DNA of 64,000 bases from Pseudoalteromonas rubra. GTDB lineage: Bacteria; Pseudomonadota; Gammaproteobacteria; Enterobacterales; Alteromonadaceae. Made by a program: the position numbers and the translations under genes. Positions 9,905 to 18,476 of this stretch are shown here, piece by piece. The notes beneath the pieces are model-generated. The model was not told the origin of the DNA. It did no database searches and saw only the letters and a program-made list of their open reading frames with translations. How positions within the stretch are numbered: position 1 is the first letter of the stretch; every line of letters begins with the position of its first letter. Where the stretch lies: contig NZ_PNCJ01000009.1 in the NCBI RefSeq assembly GCF_005887115.1, positions 1-64,000 on the forward strand, in the 5' to 3' direction.

Positions 9905-10170
9905 TTACACGGACAGCCACCCCAAATTGGCGTAGATAATGTACGCCGTCTACCTTTAGATAATACTCATGGATTGAGGGTGATAGATTGTACCAATGAC
10001 AAGGAAGAGACAGGTCAGCTTATCGGATACCAAATACTACCACTGAATTTCCCGTTGTGTGCGGCGCGCATTTCTGTTTGGCAAATACCGTTTCACGGGT
10101 AAGTCGTATGAGCATCGACGAGACTGCGTCGAGGAAAAACGGCTTACCCACTTGAACGGAATGAGGTAAA
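9905..10170 (+). pseudogene. Second RAYT transposase remnant with its upstream repeat (module B, copy 2)
   Basis: 9905-10140 is a diverged copy of 8020-8262. It has the same catggacagccacc-like leader and then the frame RQVSLSDTKYYH, followed by TGA (10036-10038) where copy 1 has TGT for Cys. A further start-region change removes the ATG. The frame resumes as RCVRRAFLFGK...SYEHRRDCVEEK and then leaves the homology. It is non-coding today. It lies just upstream of the next orphan cassette gene, repeating the layout of copy 1. Confidence 0.8.
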
Positions 10171-10177
10171 AGTAACT

Positions 10178-10786
10178 ATGAATGCATTTTCTTGTTTTTT
10201 GCTTTTTTTTAGTCTCAATTCGTTTGCGTGTGGATTTTATGACACAAATAATAAAGTGATATCAGGTATTGTTAAACAGTCACTAAAAACAGCAGAGGTC
10301 TATAATAAAGAGGATGTTGAAAAGCCTAGACCTACACCTCTTTTATCTGAAAGAACAAAGCTTGCTAATTTAATATATGCAGGGTGGGACAATTTGGGGA
10401 GTGAACGTTACGCATGTTTTGTTTTTGATATGTATCATCATAAATTTGACTCAATTGGGAAATATGAAGACTTGATTGAAGTCTACTCGATGCCTCAGGT
10501 TAAGTTGGTTTTAGCTAGTGTACTTATCCAATCAAATAACAGAGGTTTAATTGAACTGAACAGGGATTCTATCAGGGATTATGTTATTAAGGTTCGAAAT
10601 AACAACCATTTCAATACCAAGAGGTCTGTATTAATAGCTCTAGGTACTTTGGGTGACATCAGGGATCTGGAGTACTTGAACAGCGTTGCTGCTGAAGACG
10701 ATGGAAAGGGTTATGCTGAAATTGCAAAAGTTGCTCTGTCTATTCATAAATCTGTGCGTGATTATATTGAGCGAACCAGAAAATAG
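10178..10786 (+). CDS. Secreted alpha-solenoid (HEAT-like) protein of unknown function
   Basis: A protein of 202 aa with signal peptide MNAFSCFLLFFSLNSFAC. A Cys at the end of the signal could be a lipobox-like site (SFAC). The second half (SVLIALGTLGDIRDLEYLN and EIAKVALSIHKS) has HEAT-repeat rhythm. It is AT-rich and flanked by transposase debris on the left and small membrane-protein cassettes on the right. Imm-type periplasmic proteins with HEAT folds exist, so an orphan immunity protein is plausible but unproven. Confidence 0.6.
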   Translation: MNAFSCFLLFFSLNSFACGFYDTNNKVISGIVKQSLKTAEVYNKEDVEKPRPTPLLSERTKLANLIYAGWDNLGSERYACFVFDMYHHKFDSIGKYEDLIEVYSMPQVKLVLASVLIQSNNRGLIELNRDSIRDYVIKVRNNNHFNTKRSVLIALGTLGDIRDLEYLNSVAAEDDGKGYAEIAKVALSIHKSVRDYIERTRK

Positions 10787-10999
10787 GTTATAGACAGAGA
10801 AAATAGCGAGCTTTATATGGATGCTCCTGTGGAGTTAATCTGAGTAGCTCTATGAGACAAAGAGGCTTCCTGATCATAGGCACCTCTTGTTGGGTGGGTA
10901 CTAGCACTACCTAAATTAGTGTCCTGGATTAGTTGACCACGACACACTGATGTTTATGAGGGCTAAGTTGTGATGTAAAAACAATCAATTGATATAATC

Positions 11000-11146
11000 A
11001 TGATTTTGGGGTCATTTTTCTCTTTGCTCTTAATGGCTGTATTGGGAAAGGAAGTAACTGATGCTATTCCCTTGGTCATCAAGCTATTACTTTTTTTAGC
11101 CTTTGTTATTGGCATGATTTTAACGGGAAGATATATAAAGCTTTAG
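11000..11146 (+). pseudogene. Relative of the small membrane protein at 9627, start region damaged
   Basis: 48 codons from an internal ATG: MILGSFFSLLLMAVLG...IPLVIKLLLFLAF...GRYIKL. They align over nearly the full length with the 57-aa protein at 9627-9800. Upstream in-frame codons still match loosely (QSIDII versus QKIGVL), but a TAA lies seven codons before the ATG and no initiator remains there. It is therefore either translated from the internal ATG or dead. It lies 29 bases before another small membrane protein. Confidence 0.5.
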
Positions 11147-11175
11147 TTGAAAAACCTGCTTTAGATAAATTTCAA

Positions 11176-11496
11176 ATGATTATGGATATTAGAAAGTACT
11201 GGTCACCATTTTTCTGGGGGACGTTTATTTATGCATTGGTTGGACAGTTTACTGTTGTTCTTGTGCTTCAGAGCTACGGGCAAAAAGGTGTCGATAGTTA
11301 CAAAGCAATAGAAAAAGCTTGCCTTATGATTACTATGCTTGTGATGTGGGGATATGCTTTTGCTAGAGCATTTAATGCTAGTACTCTTCCCAGGAAAGTC
11401 GTATTAACCTTTTTGTCAGTAGTGCTGATTTTTGCATCAGGCTACCTGTTTTATGCATATGACATGATCAAGAAACATAACAAATCCAGCGACTAA
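11176..11496 (+). CDS. Small three-helix membrane protein of unknown function
   Basis: A protein of 106 aa from 11176, or 104 aa if MDIRKYW at 11182 is the start. Hydrophobic helices lie around residues 12-32, 48-65 and 74-93, ending in a Lys-rich tail (YDMIKKHNKSSD). It follows the small membrane relative at 11000 and precedes a secreted Cys-containing protein by a few bases, so the three may be one cassette. No family is recognised. Confidence 0.55.
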   Translation: MIMDIRKYWSPFFWGTFIYALVGQFTVVLVLQSYGQKGVDSYKAIEKACLMITMLVMWGYAFARAFNASTLPRKVVLTFLSVVLIFASGYLFYAYDMIKKHNKSSD

Positions 11497-11562
11497 GCAA
11501 TGACTAAAATAGGTGGAATTAAATTTGTCTTTAAATGTCGAAATTATGAGAGAAGAGGAATT

Positions 11563-11910
11563 ATGAAATACATTATATTTGCGTTAACTCTGGTTGTATC
11601 AGGAACTGTGAATGCAGCAGTACATGTAAGAGATGCTTTGATAGAGAGTGTGTATTGCGGCTATGTAGACACGTATGATATGTGTTCTATTCTATTTACA
11701 TCGGATACTGTTTTGCATGAAAAAGAGGGAAGTTGCCATACTCTGCCTGCTAAACGCATGCAGTTTAAAGTTGACACCCCAATAGGGCAATCATTACTCT
11801 CATTAGCTCTGACGGCTTACACGACTAAAGCACGAGTTGAGGTTTATGCCAGAGACAAGTGCACGATATATCCTGGGCTATCAGACGTGAATTTCATCAC
11901 GATAAAGTAG
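11563..11910 (+). CDS. Small secreted cysteine-containing protein
   Basis: A protein of 115 aa. The start at 11563 follows a strong SD (agaagagg) and gives a signal peptide, MKYIIFALTLVVSGTVNA. The in-frame ATG at 11500 has no such support. The mature part (~97 aa) has four Cys (YCGY, DMCS, GSCH, DKCT), likely two disulfides. A helix-strand pattern near the end, LLSLALTAYTTKARVEVY, is reminiscent of small OB-fold secreted subunits, but that is only a resemblance. Function unknown; context is orphan cassettes. Confidence 0.6.
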   Translation: MKYIIFALTLVVSGTVNAAVHVRDALIESVYCGYVDTYDMCSILFTSDTVLHEKEGSCHTLPAKRMQFKVDTPIGQSLLSLALTAYTTKARVEVYARDKCTIYPGLSDVNFITIK

Positions 11911-12004
11911 TATGAGTACCATCGTAGTTATCACCTGAAAATGCTCGGTGAGGTTTACCGGGCATTGTTCAGTTGGAGACTAAAAAATAAGGTGCAACCA
12001 TATT

Positions 12005-12269
12005 TTATTTACAATAAGAGAGCGCCAAATTCTGCATGGGCATACCCGTGTTCCGCATATATCTCAAGCTGTCGCTGATATCTCCGCATATTCCTGTGAA
12101 TTTTACAGGGGTATTTGCCATTTTGGCCGTTAATGTCACTGACATCATCGAAGTTGCACCTGCCCCACTGTCTTTCTTGTAAACACCACAGAGATCTGCT
12201 CCGCGGATTAGCGAACCCCACATAACACGGCAAGGTATTAGAAATTATCTGGCTATAAGTACGGAGCAA
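12005..12269 (-). pseudogene. Possible decayed gene remnant
   Basis: Two overlapping short reverse frames (12005-12223 and 12009-12269) both look protein-like in part: MSVTLTAKMANTPVKFTGICG in one and PCYVGFANPRSRS in the other. This suggests one gene with a frameshift near 12200. There is no good SD or full-length domain. It marks the right-hand border of the orphan cassette region. Confidence 0.3.
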
Positions 12270-12600
12270 GTAATTTTAAACCTGTCCTACTGATGTGTAT
12301 TTGAATGCTGTTTCATTTATTGCAACTATTGATTTTGTCCACAAGGCTACATGCTACAAAAGTGACAGTACAGTGCTGCTGAAAGTGTATTTAGTAGGAT
12401 AAAAACTCTAATAAATTCAAAGTAAAACAAGATTGGCACTATAGTGCTAGTTTTTTTGAACATCATATATACAAACACCTCATTTCCCACTAAAAGGTAC
12501 TTTTGAAAAGTAAATGTAAAGTTTGTGGGTTATTTTGTTCCCGTTGCGCAACATCTGTAGAAACAAAATTCGAAAATACTAATAAATTAATGAGGAAATT
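12270..12600. other. AT-rich intergenic region before 12601
   Basis: About 330 bp with no convincing frame. It presumably carries the promoter of the 12601 gene, whose SD (aatgaggaaatt) is at its end. No repeat shared with the cassettes to the left is visible, so the border of the accessory region lies here. Confidence 0.5.
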
Positions 12601-13572
12601 ATGAAGTTTAAATTTGCTGCACTGTTGGGCATGCTCTGTGCAACCACACTGTCTCCGGCAGTGGAAGCGTATCTGTACAAAGATCCGGGTTATGTTGAAC
12701 GTAACGCCCGGACTATTCAGAAGAATCGGGTAATCGGCCAGTCTCATCAATATCGAGATCAACAAGGCTGGATGTATGTTGATAAGGTTGAGAATGGGGC
12801 AACACAGGGGTTTTATCAAGCAGGGAACTGGTTAAAGCTACACAATCGTGATTTTAAGATGTCGATTGGTGAGTTGGAGTTTTCATTTAATCCCAGCAAG
12901 CTTGATTGTACACAGGGCATGAACTTCAACTTTACAGTTGGAGATGACACTGTCGCGAGTATTAAACCAAACTGCGATGATTTGTTGGATGCGTCGATCA
13001 CCTACCCTGTTGAGTACTACTTTGATCTGATCCCTGAACCGGTTAAACCTAAAGTGGAATTGCCACTAGACCCGTTGGGTTTACTAAAACTAGGTGTGAA
13101 ATTTGGAGCGGGTATCGAAGCTGGTGCTGAATTCACGGTAGGTGGAGTGATTGGTGGGCATGGAAATGAAGTGCCTTTCGAAGCCGAAGGCGTTAGACGC
13201 CCAGACTATATCTATGCATCTGTAGAGCCATATGTTGGTGGTGTTGTATCTAGCTCCGCTTATGGTTCATTCGGTCACGGCATATCAGAAGCTGGCGTAA
13301 AAGGTAAGGTTAATCTGCTTAAAGTAAAAGGCAAGGGGTATGTAGAAGCTGGTGTGCGCCGTATCGTTGAAGACGAGGCGGTGATAGAGCAAGGCTTTTT
13401 GGAGTTAAAGGTCAGCACTAAATTGACAGGTGGAGACGGCAAAATTCAGGCTTACTGCAAAAAGCTCTGGGGACTGCTGCAATTTAACGTAGATGTAATG
13501 AAATGGGATCCGCTGTACCAGCGCGAAACCGTCCTTTACGAATACGCGAGCCCTGTTTGGGAAAATTTATAA
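12601..13572 (+). CDS. Secreted protein of unknown function, Gly-rich beta-type
   Basis: A protein of 323 aa with signal peptide MKFKFAALLGMLCATTLSPAVEA and SD gagg. After ~130 residues with a Cys pair (DCTQG, PNCDD) there is a Pro-rich hinge (LIPEPVKPKVELP). Then come long amphipathic beta strands rich in Gly (GAGIEAGAEFTVGGVIGG, EPYVGGVVSSSAYGSFGHG), suggestive of a barrel or lipid-binding sheet. It lies 49 bases before the next gene and is probably co-transcribed with it. I do not recognise the family. A role in export or binding of lipids would be a guess based on the partner's solenoid. Confidence 0.75.
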   Translation: MKFKFAALLGMLCATTLSPAVEAYLYKDPGYVERNARTIQKNRVIGQSHQYRDQQGWMYVDKVENGATQGFYQAGNWLKLHNRDFKMSIGELEFSFNPSKLDCTQGMNFNFTVGDDTVASIKPNCDDLLDASITYPVEYYFDLIPEPVKPKVELPLDPLGLLKLGVKFGAGIEAGAEFTVGGVIGGHGNEVPFEAEGVRRPDYIYASVEPYVGGVVSSSAYGSFGHGISEAGVKGKVNLLKVKGKGYVEAGVRRIVEDEAVIEQGFLELKVSTKLTGGDGKIQAYCKKLWGLLQFNVDVMKWDPLYQRETVLYEYASPVWENL

Positions 13573-13621
13573 ACTGTTGTAACTGGTGGCCTGAACAAGG
13601 CCACCATGTCGAGATTGCGTT

Positions 13622-15199
13622 ATGAAAAGAATAATTATTACATCGGCTTTCTTAAGTCTGTTGGTGATCGTGTTTTTTGTATTCAGTGGGACATACCAGC
13701 GTGTTAATGAGCATTCAGAAGCTGAGTCGCTCGGAACTGGTGATATTAAAAATACCTCAGGTGAGGTACTGACTTCAGGTTATCAGGTCGTTATTCAATC
13801 TGCGGTACTGAGCGAAAAAGGCACTGCGTTTGCGCACTCGGATTTATCTTGGAAAATGTACTTTTATCCCAATACAGATCCCTCTTCAGTATCGCCCGCA
13901 TTGTTAACGGATATTGAGTTTATTTCTGACAGCAAAATACAGCCGATGCCCCAGCAGCTGCCTTTTTATTTTTCTTATAATGGGCAACAATTTACCCAAT
14001 CAGATATGCTCGGGCTGACTCAAGCACACCCATTGTGGGTGTTGCCTAAAGTGCTCGATTTGATGAGTTATTCACTAACAGACCCACTGACGTTTACAGA
14101 TGCGTTGGGTAAGAGCACGTACCGTTTTCAAAAGAGTGGGAATACAATAAGTCGGGTAAAAATAGAACAACAAAGACAGCAAGATCAACAGGAGCAAGAA
14201 AGTTGGGGACTTATCTTAAAACCCTCAGACAACAGGGTAGCAAATCAGCCTAATCTGCAAAAACTGGACTATAGCAATCAACAAATTTTGCACCAGGGTA
14301 CTCAACAGTATGAGGTTATACAGACGGTCACTATCTTGCCTATCGAGCATATGCATACAGATCAAACGAACTGGAGTGCCTCTCATAATAAAGGCATTAT
14401 GTCACCGGATAATCAATCGGCTCTTGTTGAGATCACCGCTGACAACTTTCTGAAGCAGCTGGAACAACTGGCTGATTCTTTAGATCCCGCTGTGGCAAAA
14501 GCGATAGGTCAGTTTATGCTGGAAAATTATGATTACGGCACTTTAAAAGCGTACCTAAAGGACCACGCAGGCTTGAGCTCAGCACTGATTTATTCATTGC
14601 AAAAAGCGCAGACACTGGAGGCCGAGCAAACGCTTGCTGATCTGCTGACGGAGCGTGATCTCAGCCAGTCATCATTGCAGAAAGTCGCGATGGCGCTTGG
14701 GCGAATAGAAAATGCATCTAACGTAGCATTTGCCAGCTTGCAATCCGTTGCAGACGATACTGCCGAGCAGGCGCTTGCCGATGTGGCACTGCTCAGTATT
14801 GGCACAATGAGCAAGTTTTCTCCCCAACAGTCTCAGCAGGTAGCGCGTTTTCTGAATCGTAAACTGACAGAATCTCAGCAACTGTCAACGGCCATACTCG
14901 CGATTGCGAATAGCAAAAATCCAGCCCTGATTGAAAGGCTGCCTGATTATTTGCACCATATTGATACACAAGTCAGGCGAAATGCGATTAAATCGCTTGC
15001 GCACAACGAAGCATACCAAGATCAGGTTATTGCCAGTCTGGCAGGCACGTCTGATGTCAATGCCATCGATGCATTTATAAGAACGTATGAACGGGCAGGT
15101 TATGCGCTGTCCAATGAGAATATAGAAAAGCTGACGGAGTTTTATCAAACAACAACACACCCAATTATTAAAAAGCGACTGGCCACTGTTATCCGCTGA
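13622..15199 (+). CDS. Membrane-anchored HEAT-repeat-like protein
   Basis: A protein of 525 aa. A single N-terminal membrane segment (IIITSAFLSLLVIVFFVFSG) is followed by a periplasmic beta-rich half (SGYQVVIQSAVL...SDLSWKMYFYP) and a helical half from about residue 280 with repeated ~30-residue units (ADLLTERDLSQSSLQKVAMALG; RNAIKSLAHNEAY). The order beta-sheet then alpha-solenoid recalls vitellogenin/large-lipid-transfer N-terminal modules, but I cannot confirm homology. It pairs with the secreted beta-protein upstream. No catalytic motifs are evident. Confidence 0.7.
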   Translation: MKRIIITSAFLSLLVIVFFVFSGTYQRVNEHSEAESLGTGDIKNTSGEVLTSGYQVVIQSAVLSEKGTAFAHSDLSWKMYFYPNTDPSSVSPALLTDIEFISDSKIQPMPQQLPFYFSYNGQQFTQSDMLGLTQAHPLWVLPKVLDLMSYSLTDPLTFTDALGKSTYRFQKSGNTISRVKIEQQRQQDQQEQESWGLILKPSDNRVANQPNLQKLDYSNQQILHQGTQQYEVIQTVTILPIEHMHTDQTNWSASHNKGIMSPDNQSALVEITADNFLKQLEQLADSLDPAVAKAIGQFMLENYDYGTLKAYLKDHAGLSSALIYSLQKAQTLEAEQTLADLLTERDLSQSSLQKVAMALGRIENASNVAFASLQSVADDTAEQALADVALLSIGTMSKFSPQQSQQVARFLNRKLTESQQLSTAILAIANSKNPALIERLPDYLHHIDTQVRRNAIKSLAHNEAYQDQVIASLAGTSDVNAIDAFIRTYERAGYALSNENIEKLTEFYQTTTHPIIKKRLATVIR

Positions 15200-15307
15200 T
15201 AATCAGCATGAGTGGCGGGGTTATATCGCCACTCATTCAACCTTGTGTTGTTTGTTATTCCTACGACCCTAAATTATGTATTGAGTTCAGCCTTTTACGG
15301 ACAGGTT

Positions 15308-15455
15308 ATACCAATTTCACTTAATACCTGTTCAATTTGACGCTAACTGTGTTAAAAACCTCTCATTTAAAACAAATAAATAGCAAAGTTTTTGCCTGGT
15401 TATCGAACATATTTTCTCGCCTCAAAATAGCACACTTAATTAAGTAAATTGGTAT
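15308..15455. repeat. MITE-like element with terminal inverted repeats
   Basis: ataccaatttcacttaat (15308-15325) is matched in reverse by attaagtaaattggtat (15439-15455). These bound ~150 bp of AT-rich sequence without coding capacity. The taccaattt end also appears near 41555 and 17023. The size, TIRs and non-coding interior fit a small non-autonomous element, or a dispersed intergenic repeat common in marine gammaproteobacteria. Confidence 0.6.
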
Positions 15456-15506
15456 TTAAAAATGCCAGGGCTATATGCCTGCATGTGATTTTTTACGTAG
15501 CCAGAG

Positions 15507-16970
15507 TTATAAATAGCCCTTGATAGCCGCGACTTTGTTTTTGGCATACTGACTGTTTGGGTTTATTGTCAGTATTTGCTGATAGTGCTTTAGTGCCAGT
15601 GGATATTGCTTGTTTAGCTCATAGGCTTCAGCAACACTGCTATGATAGTACGGTTGTTCATTATTCTGAGTTAGCGCGAATTCAAACACTGCAATACCAT
15701 CATCAACTCGACCATTATTCACCAGCTTGTTACCCCACTCAACCAGGATCTCCAAATCATATGTTACGCCCGTGTCTTGCTGTGCTTGTGCAAATACTAT
15801 CGCAAAGTCTTTAAACCCTTTTTTATCTGTCAGTGACTTTAAGTATGCCATGGGCTGATAGGCAGTTTGCTTATGTTCATCTTTGAAACCAGGAATATAG
15901 TAAGCAGCAACTTCGTCGACAAAAGTAATTGGCAAGCTGCCTAATAGGTTGGTCAATACCACCACAGAAACCTTGTCTTCTGGATATATGATCATGGTAA
16001 CGGCGTTCGCACCGCTTGCGCTGACTGCACTGTGGTATTTCCGCTGGTTCACCTGCCAGCCCATTGCATATCCATTTTCTTTGTTGTTGAATCCTTCAGT
16101 ACGCCCGTTATTAAGTTTAACGGGTGTCCATAATAGATTGAGATCTTTAACCAACTCACCTTGTTGTAATGACACAATATAGTTGGCAAGTTCAGTTGCC
16201 GTTGAGCTCATCCCCGCGGCGGTTCTTAAAATGTACGGAAACTCACCATAGAAATTTTTATAATTATTTTCACTTAAATGAATATACTGACGAGTTTGGT
16301 TTGGTACCATGCGTTCCAGGTAGTCAAAGCCCGCCTGTGCAGTCTTCGGCATCTTAGCGCGTTCAAGCTGATTTTTAGTAATGAAATCGGTAAATCCACC
16401 TGGTATGTATTTATCAATGAGCTTGCCCAAGATTACATACCCAGTTTGGTTATAGCTAAAACGAGAGTTAGGTGTAAATTGAAGCGGATGCTTTTGGACT
16501 TCCAGCCAGGAAGCTTCCGCGTCATGAGGTATGAGAGTTTCAAGACCTCGATTAGCTGCCAGGATCGCAGGCAAGCCTGTAGTGTGTCCCATTAGCTGAT
16601 TAATTTTGAGTGACTGCCATGTTTTTGGTAAGTCGGGTAAATGCTTGCCAATTTCGTCATCAATGTTGATAAGGCCTTGCTCTGCCAATTGCACAATAGC
16701 AACGCCAGTAAAGGCTTTTGTCATTGAGTTAATTGGGAATACAGTTTTTTCTGTCACAGGCACCTGATGCTGTAAGTCTGCAAAGCCATAGTTGCCCTGC
16801 TTAACAATTTTATCATCTTTAATCACTGCCAGCTGTAAACCTGGAATGTGCCTTTCCTTCATGAGTGTCTTGATAAGCTTGTCTACCGGCTCCGCTTTTG
16901 CCAGTGACGACCATAGTAAGGTGACAAACCAGAATAAGGTGGATAGTAAGACTCTGTTGTTCTTGTACAT
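15507..16970 (-). CDS. Serine hydrolase of the beta-lactamase class C/S12 type with C-terminal TPR
   Basis: A protein of 487 aa. The start chosen is MYKNNRVLL at 16970, which places a signal peptide (WFVTLLWSSLAKA) at the N-terminus; longer starts do not. The SxxK motif is in PINSMTKAF (nucleophile Ser). The second motif is FSYNQTGY, where Gln replaces the usual Asn of YxN, and SASGANAV may stand for the third motif. Residues ~390-487 contain TPR-like helices (YHSSVAEAYELNKQYPLALKHYQ). It is periplasmic. Family members include esterases, D-aminopeptidases and PBP4*-like proteins, and the substrate cannot be told. It is monocistronic, reverse strand. Confidence 0.85.
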   Translation of the reverse strand: MYKNNRVLLSTLFWFVTLLWSSLAKAEPVDKLIKTLMKERHIPGLQLAVIKDDKIVKQGNYGFADLQHQVPVTEKTVFPINSMTKAFTGVAIVQLAEQGLINIDDEIGKHLPDLPKTWQSLKINQLMGHTTGLPAILAANRGLETLIPHDAEASWLEVQKHPLQFTPNSRFSYNQTGYVILGKLIDKYIPGGFTDFITKNQLERAKMPKTAQAGFDYLERMVPNQTRQYIHLSENNYKNFYGEFPYILRTAAGMSSTATELANYIVSLQQGELVKDLNLLWTPVKLNNGRTEGFNNKENGYAMGWQVNQRKYHSAVSASGANAVTMIIYPEDKVSVVVLTNLLGSLPITFVDEVAAYYIPGFKDEHKQTAYQPMAYLKSLTDKKGFKDFAIVFAQAQQDTGVTYDLEILVEWGNKLVNNGRVDDGIAVFEFALTQNNEQPYYHSSVAEAYELNKQYPLALKHYQQILTINPNSQYAKNKVAAIKGYL

Positions 16971-17558
16971 GATAGTTCCGTTACGCATTTTCATTGTGAA
17001 GATAACATCATACATAACAAGTAACATACCAATTTTAATTTTATTATATATCAATTGCTTAAAGCTTTTTTTTAAAAAAGCTAATACTGCATTTTTTACG
17101 AGTCTTAGTCAGATTCACGAAGAAGTAGTGGTTTTAACAACGAGAAAAATGGCACAACGGGCGTGTAATCAAACGTCTTTTGCAAAGAAATTTTTTGTGC
17201 GTCCTCAGTCATATTGGTTAAACCAGAACAATCATATTTACCTTCGACTTAGACTCAGTCTGGCTGGTGGTTTGGCGTCGCCCCAGGCAAACTTTGAGTA
17301 AAAAACCTAACTACGTTGATAGGTCAATCACCCTATATACGACGCAACACATCATCACACTTATTGGTAAAGAATTGATTTTTATTTATACAAATATGGT
17401 TGATATAAAAGAGTTTTATGTTTCTGTGTTCACAAGATTGCGCAGAGTTCATTAATTGAACCAGTACAATTTAGTGTTTTTTTTGTTCTATCTGGCTTGA
17501 CCTCCTACCACAATAAGCTAGCCTTTTGTTGCTAAATTGTAACTTTTGGAGCAAATAA
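16971..17558. other. Divergent intergenic region between hydrolase and lipase
   Basis: Nearly 590 bp. The open frames here (both running + from 16792 and 17267) have no SD or recognisable composition and are judged spurious. It should hold the promoters of both divergent genes. The lipase SD (ggagcaaataa) is at its right end. No structured RNA is recognised. Confidence 0.5.
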
Positions 17559-18476
17559 ATGAAAAGAATAACATTTACCCTTCTATTAAGTATCATGTCA
17601 CTATTTGCGCATACGGCGCACAGCAGTGATCAGCTTGAGTACCCTGTGGTACTGGTTCATGGCCTGTTTGGCTTCGACAATCTGTTGGGGGTGGATTATT
17701 TTTACCGCGTACCCTCGGTTATTCGCCAGGAAGGCGGTAATGTTTATGTGGCTGAAGTGTCGTCCGCACATAATTCAGAGCTGCGAGGTGAGCAACTGCT
17801 TGAGCAGGTGGCGCTGATCAGAGCCCTGACAGGTAAAGACAAAGTGAACCTGATTGGCCATAGTCAGGGCGCACAAACCATTCGTTATGTTGCGTCAGTA
17901 AAGCCTCAATGGGTAGCCTCGGTAACCAGCATTGGTGGCGTAAACTGGGGCAGCCGTTTTGCTGATGTGGTTCGTGGGGGAGTCGATCAGGGGTCTTTCT
18001 CGGAGCAGTTTTTAGCGTCACTGGCCAATGGTCTGGCTGGCCTAATTGACTTATTATCGGGTAAACCTACAGCCCCTAAAGATGCGCTTGAAGCACTCGA
18101 GGCTCTGACCACAGAGGGCACACTTGCGTTTAATCAAAAGTATCCGGAAGGCATGCCTGCTAACTATTGTGGTCAGGGCGATATGCTGGCCAACAATGGC
18201 GTCTATTATTTTTCGTGGAGTGGCAGCCGTGCCTGGACGAATTTGCTGGACCCTGCCGACAATGCTCTTTTGCTCTTCTCCGGCGTATTTGACGAAGCCA
18301 ATGATGGCCTGGTCTCGGCTTGCTCCAGTAACCTGGGTTATGTGATTGGCAACGACTTCAAGATGAATCACCTGGATCAGGTTAATCAGACTATTGGTAT
18401 TCACCATTTGTTCGAGACCGATCCGCTCACGATTTACCGTCAGCATATTCGTCGTCTGAAAGGGCTGAATCTATGA
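17559..18476 (+). CDS. lipA: Secreted triacylglycerol lipase, family I.1/I.2
   Basis: A protein of 305 aa with signal peptide MKRITFTLLLSIMSLFAHTAHS. The oxyanion-hole motif VVLVHGLFGFDNLLGVDYF and the nucleophile elbow GHSQG (Ser at residue ~102) match the Pseudomonas-type lipases. The acid (DGLVS region) and the base (KMNHLDQVNQ His) are present. Two Cys (NYCGQG and SACSS) correspond to the conserved disulfide, and NHLDQVNQ also carries Ca-binding residues. Such enzymes cross the inner membrane by Sec, fold with a dedicated steric chaperone and leave by type II secretion. The chaperone gene overlaps by four bases (ATGA). Confidence 0.92.
   Translation: MKRITFTLLLSIMSLFAHTAHSSDQLEYPVVLVHGLFGFDNLLGVDYFYRVPSVIRQEGGNVYVAEVSSAHNSELRGEQLLEQVALIRALTGKDKVNLIGHSQGAQTIRYVASVKPQWVASVTSIGGVNWGSRFADVVRGGVDQGSFSEQFLASLANGLAGLIDLLSGKPTAPKDALEALEALTTEGTLAFNQKYPEGMPANYCGQGDMLANNGVYYFSWSGSRAWTNLLDPADNALLLFSGVFDEANDGLVSACSSNLGYVIGNDFKMNHLDQVNQTIGIHHLFETDPLTIYRQHIRRLKGLNL

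Noticed and set aside
9737..10102. 121-codon forward frame overlapping the small membrane protein and the transposase remnant
   Set aside because: It runs across two unrelated segments in the wrong frame for both, and has no SD or coherent composition.
10905..10960. Insertion-sequence end (gtgtcctggattagttgaccacgacac)
   Set aside because: Only 5-bp inverted ends close together and no transposase beside it. It could be a scar but cannot be supported.
16792..17455. Forward frames upstream of the lipase
   Set aside because: The first begins antisense inside the serine hydrolase gene, and neither has a ribosome binding site or recognisable motif.
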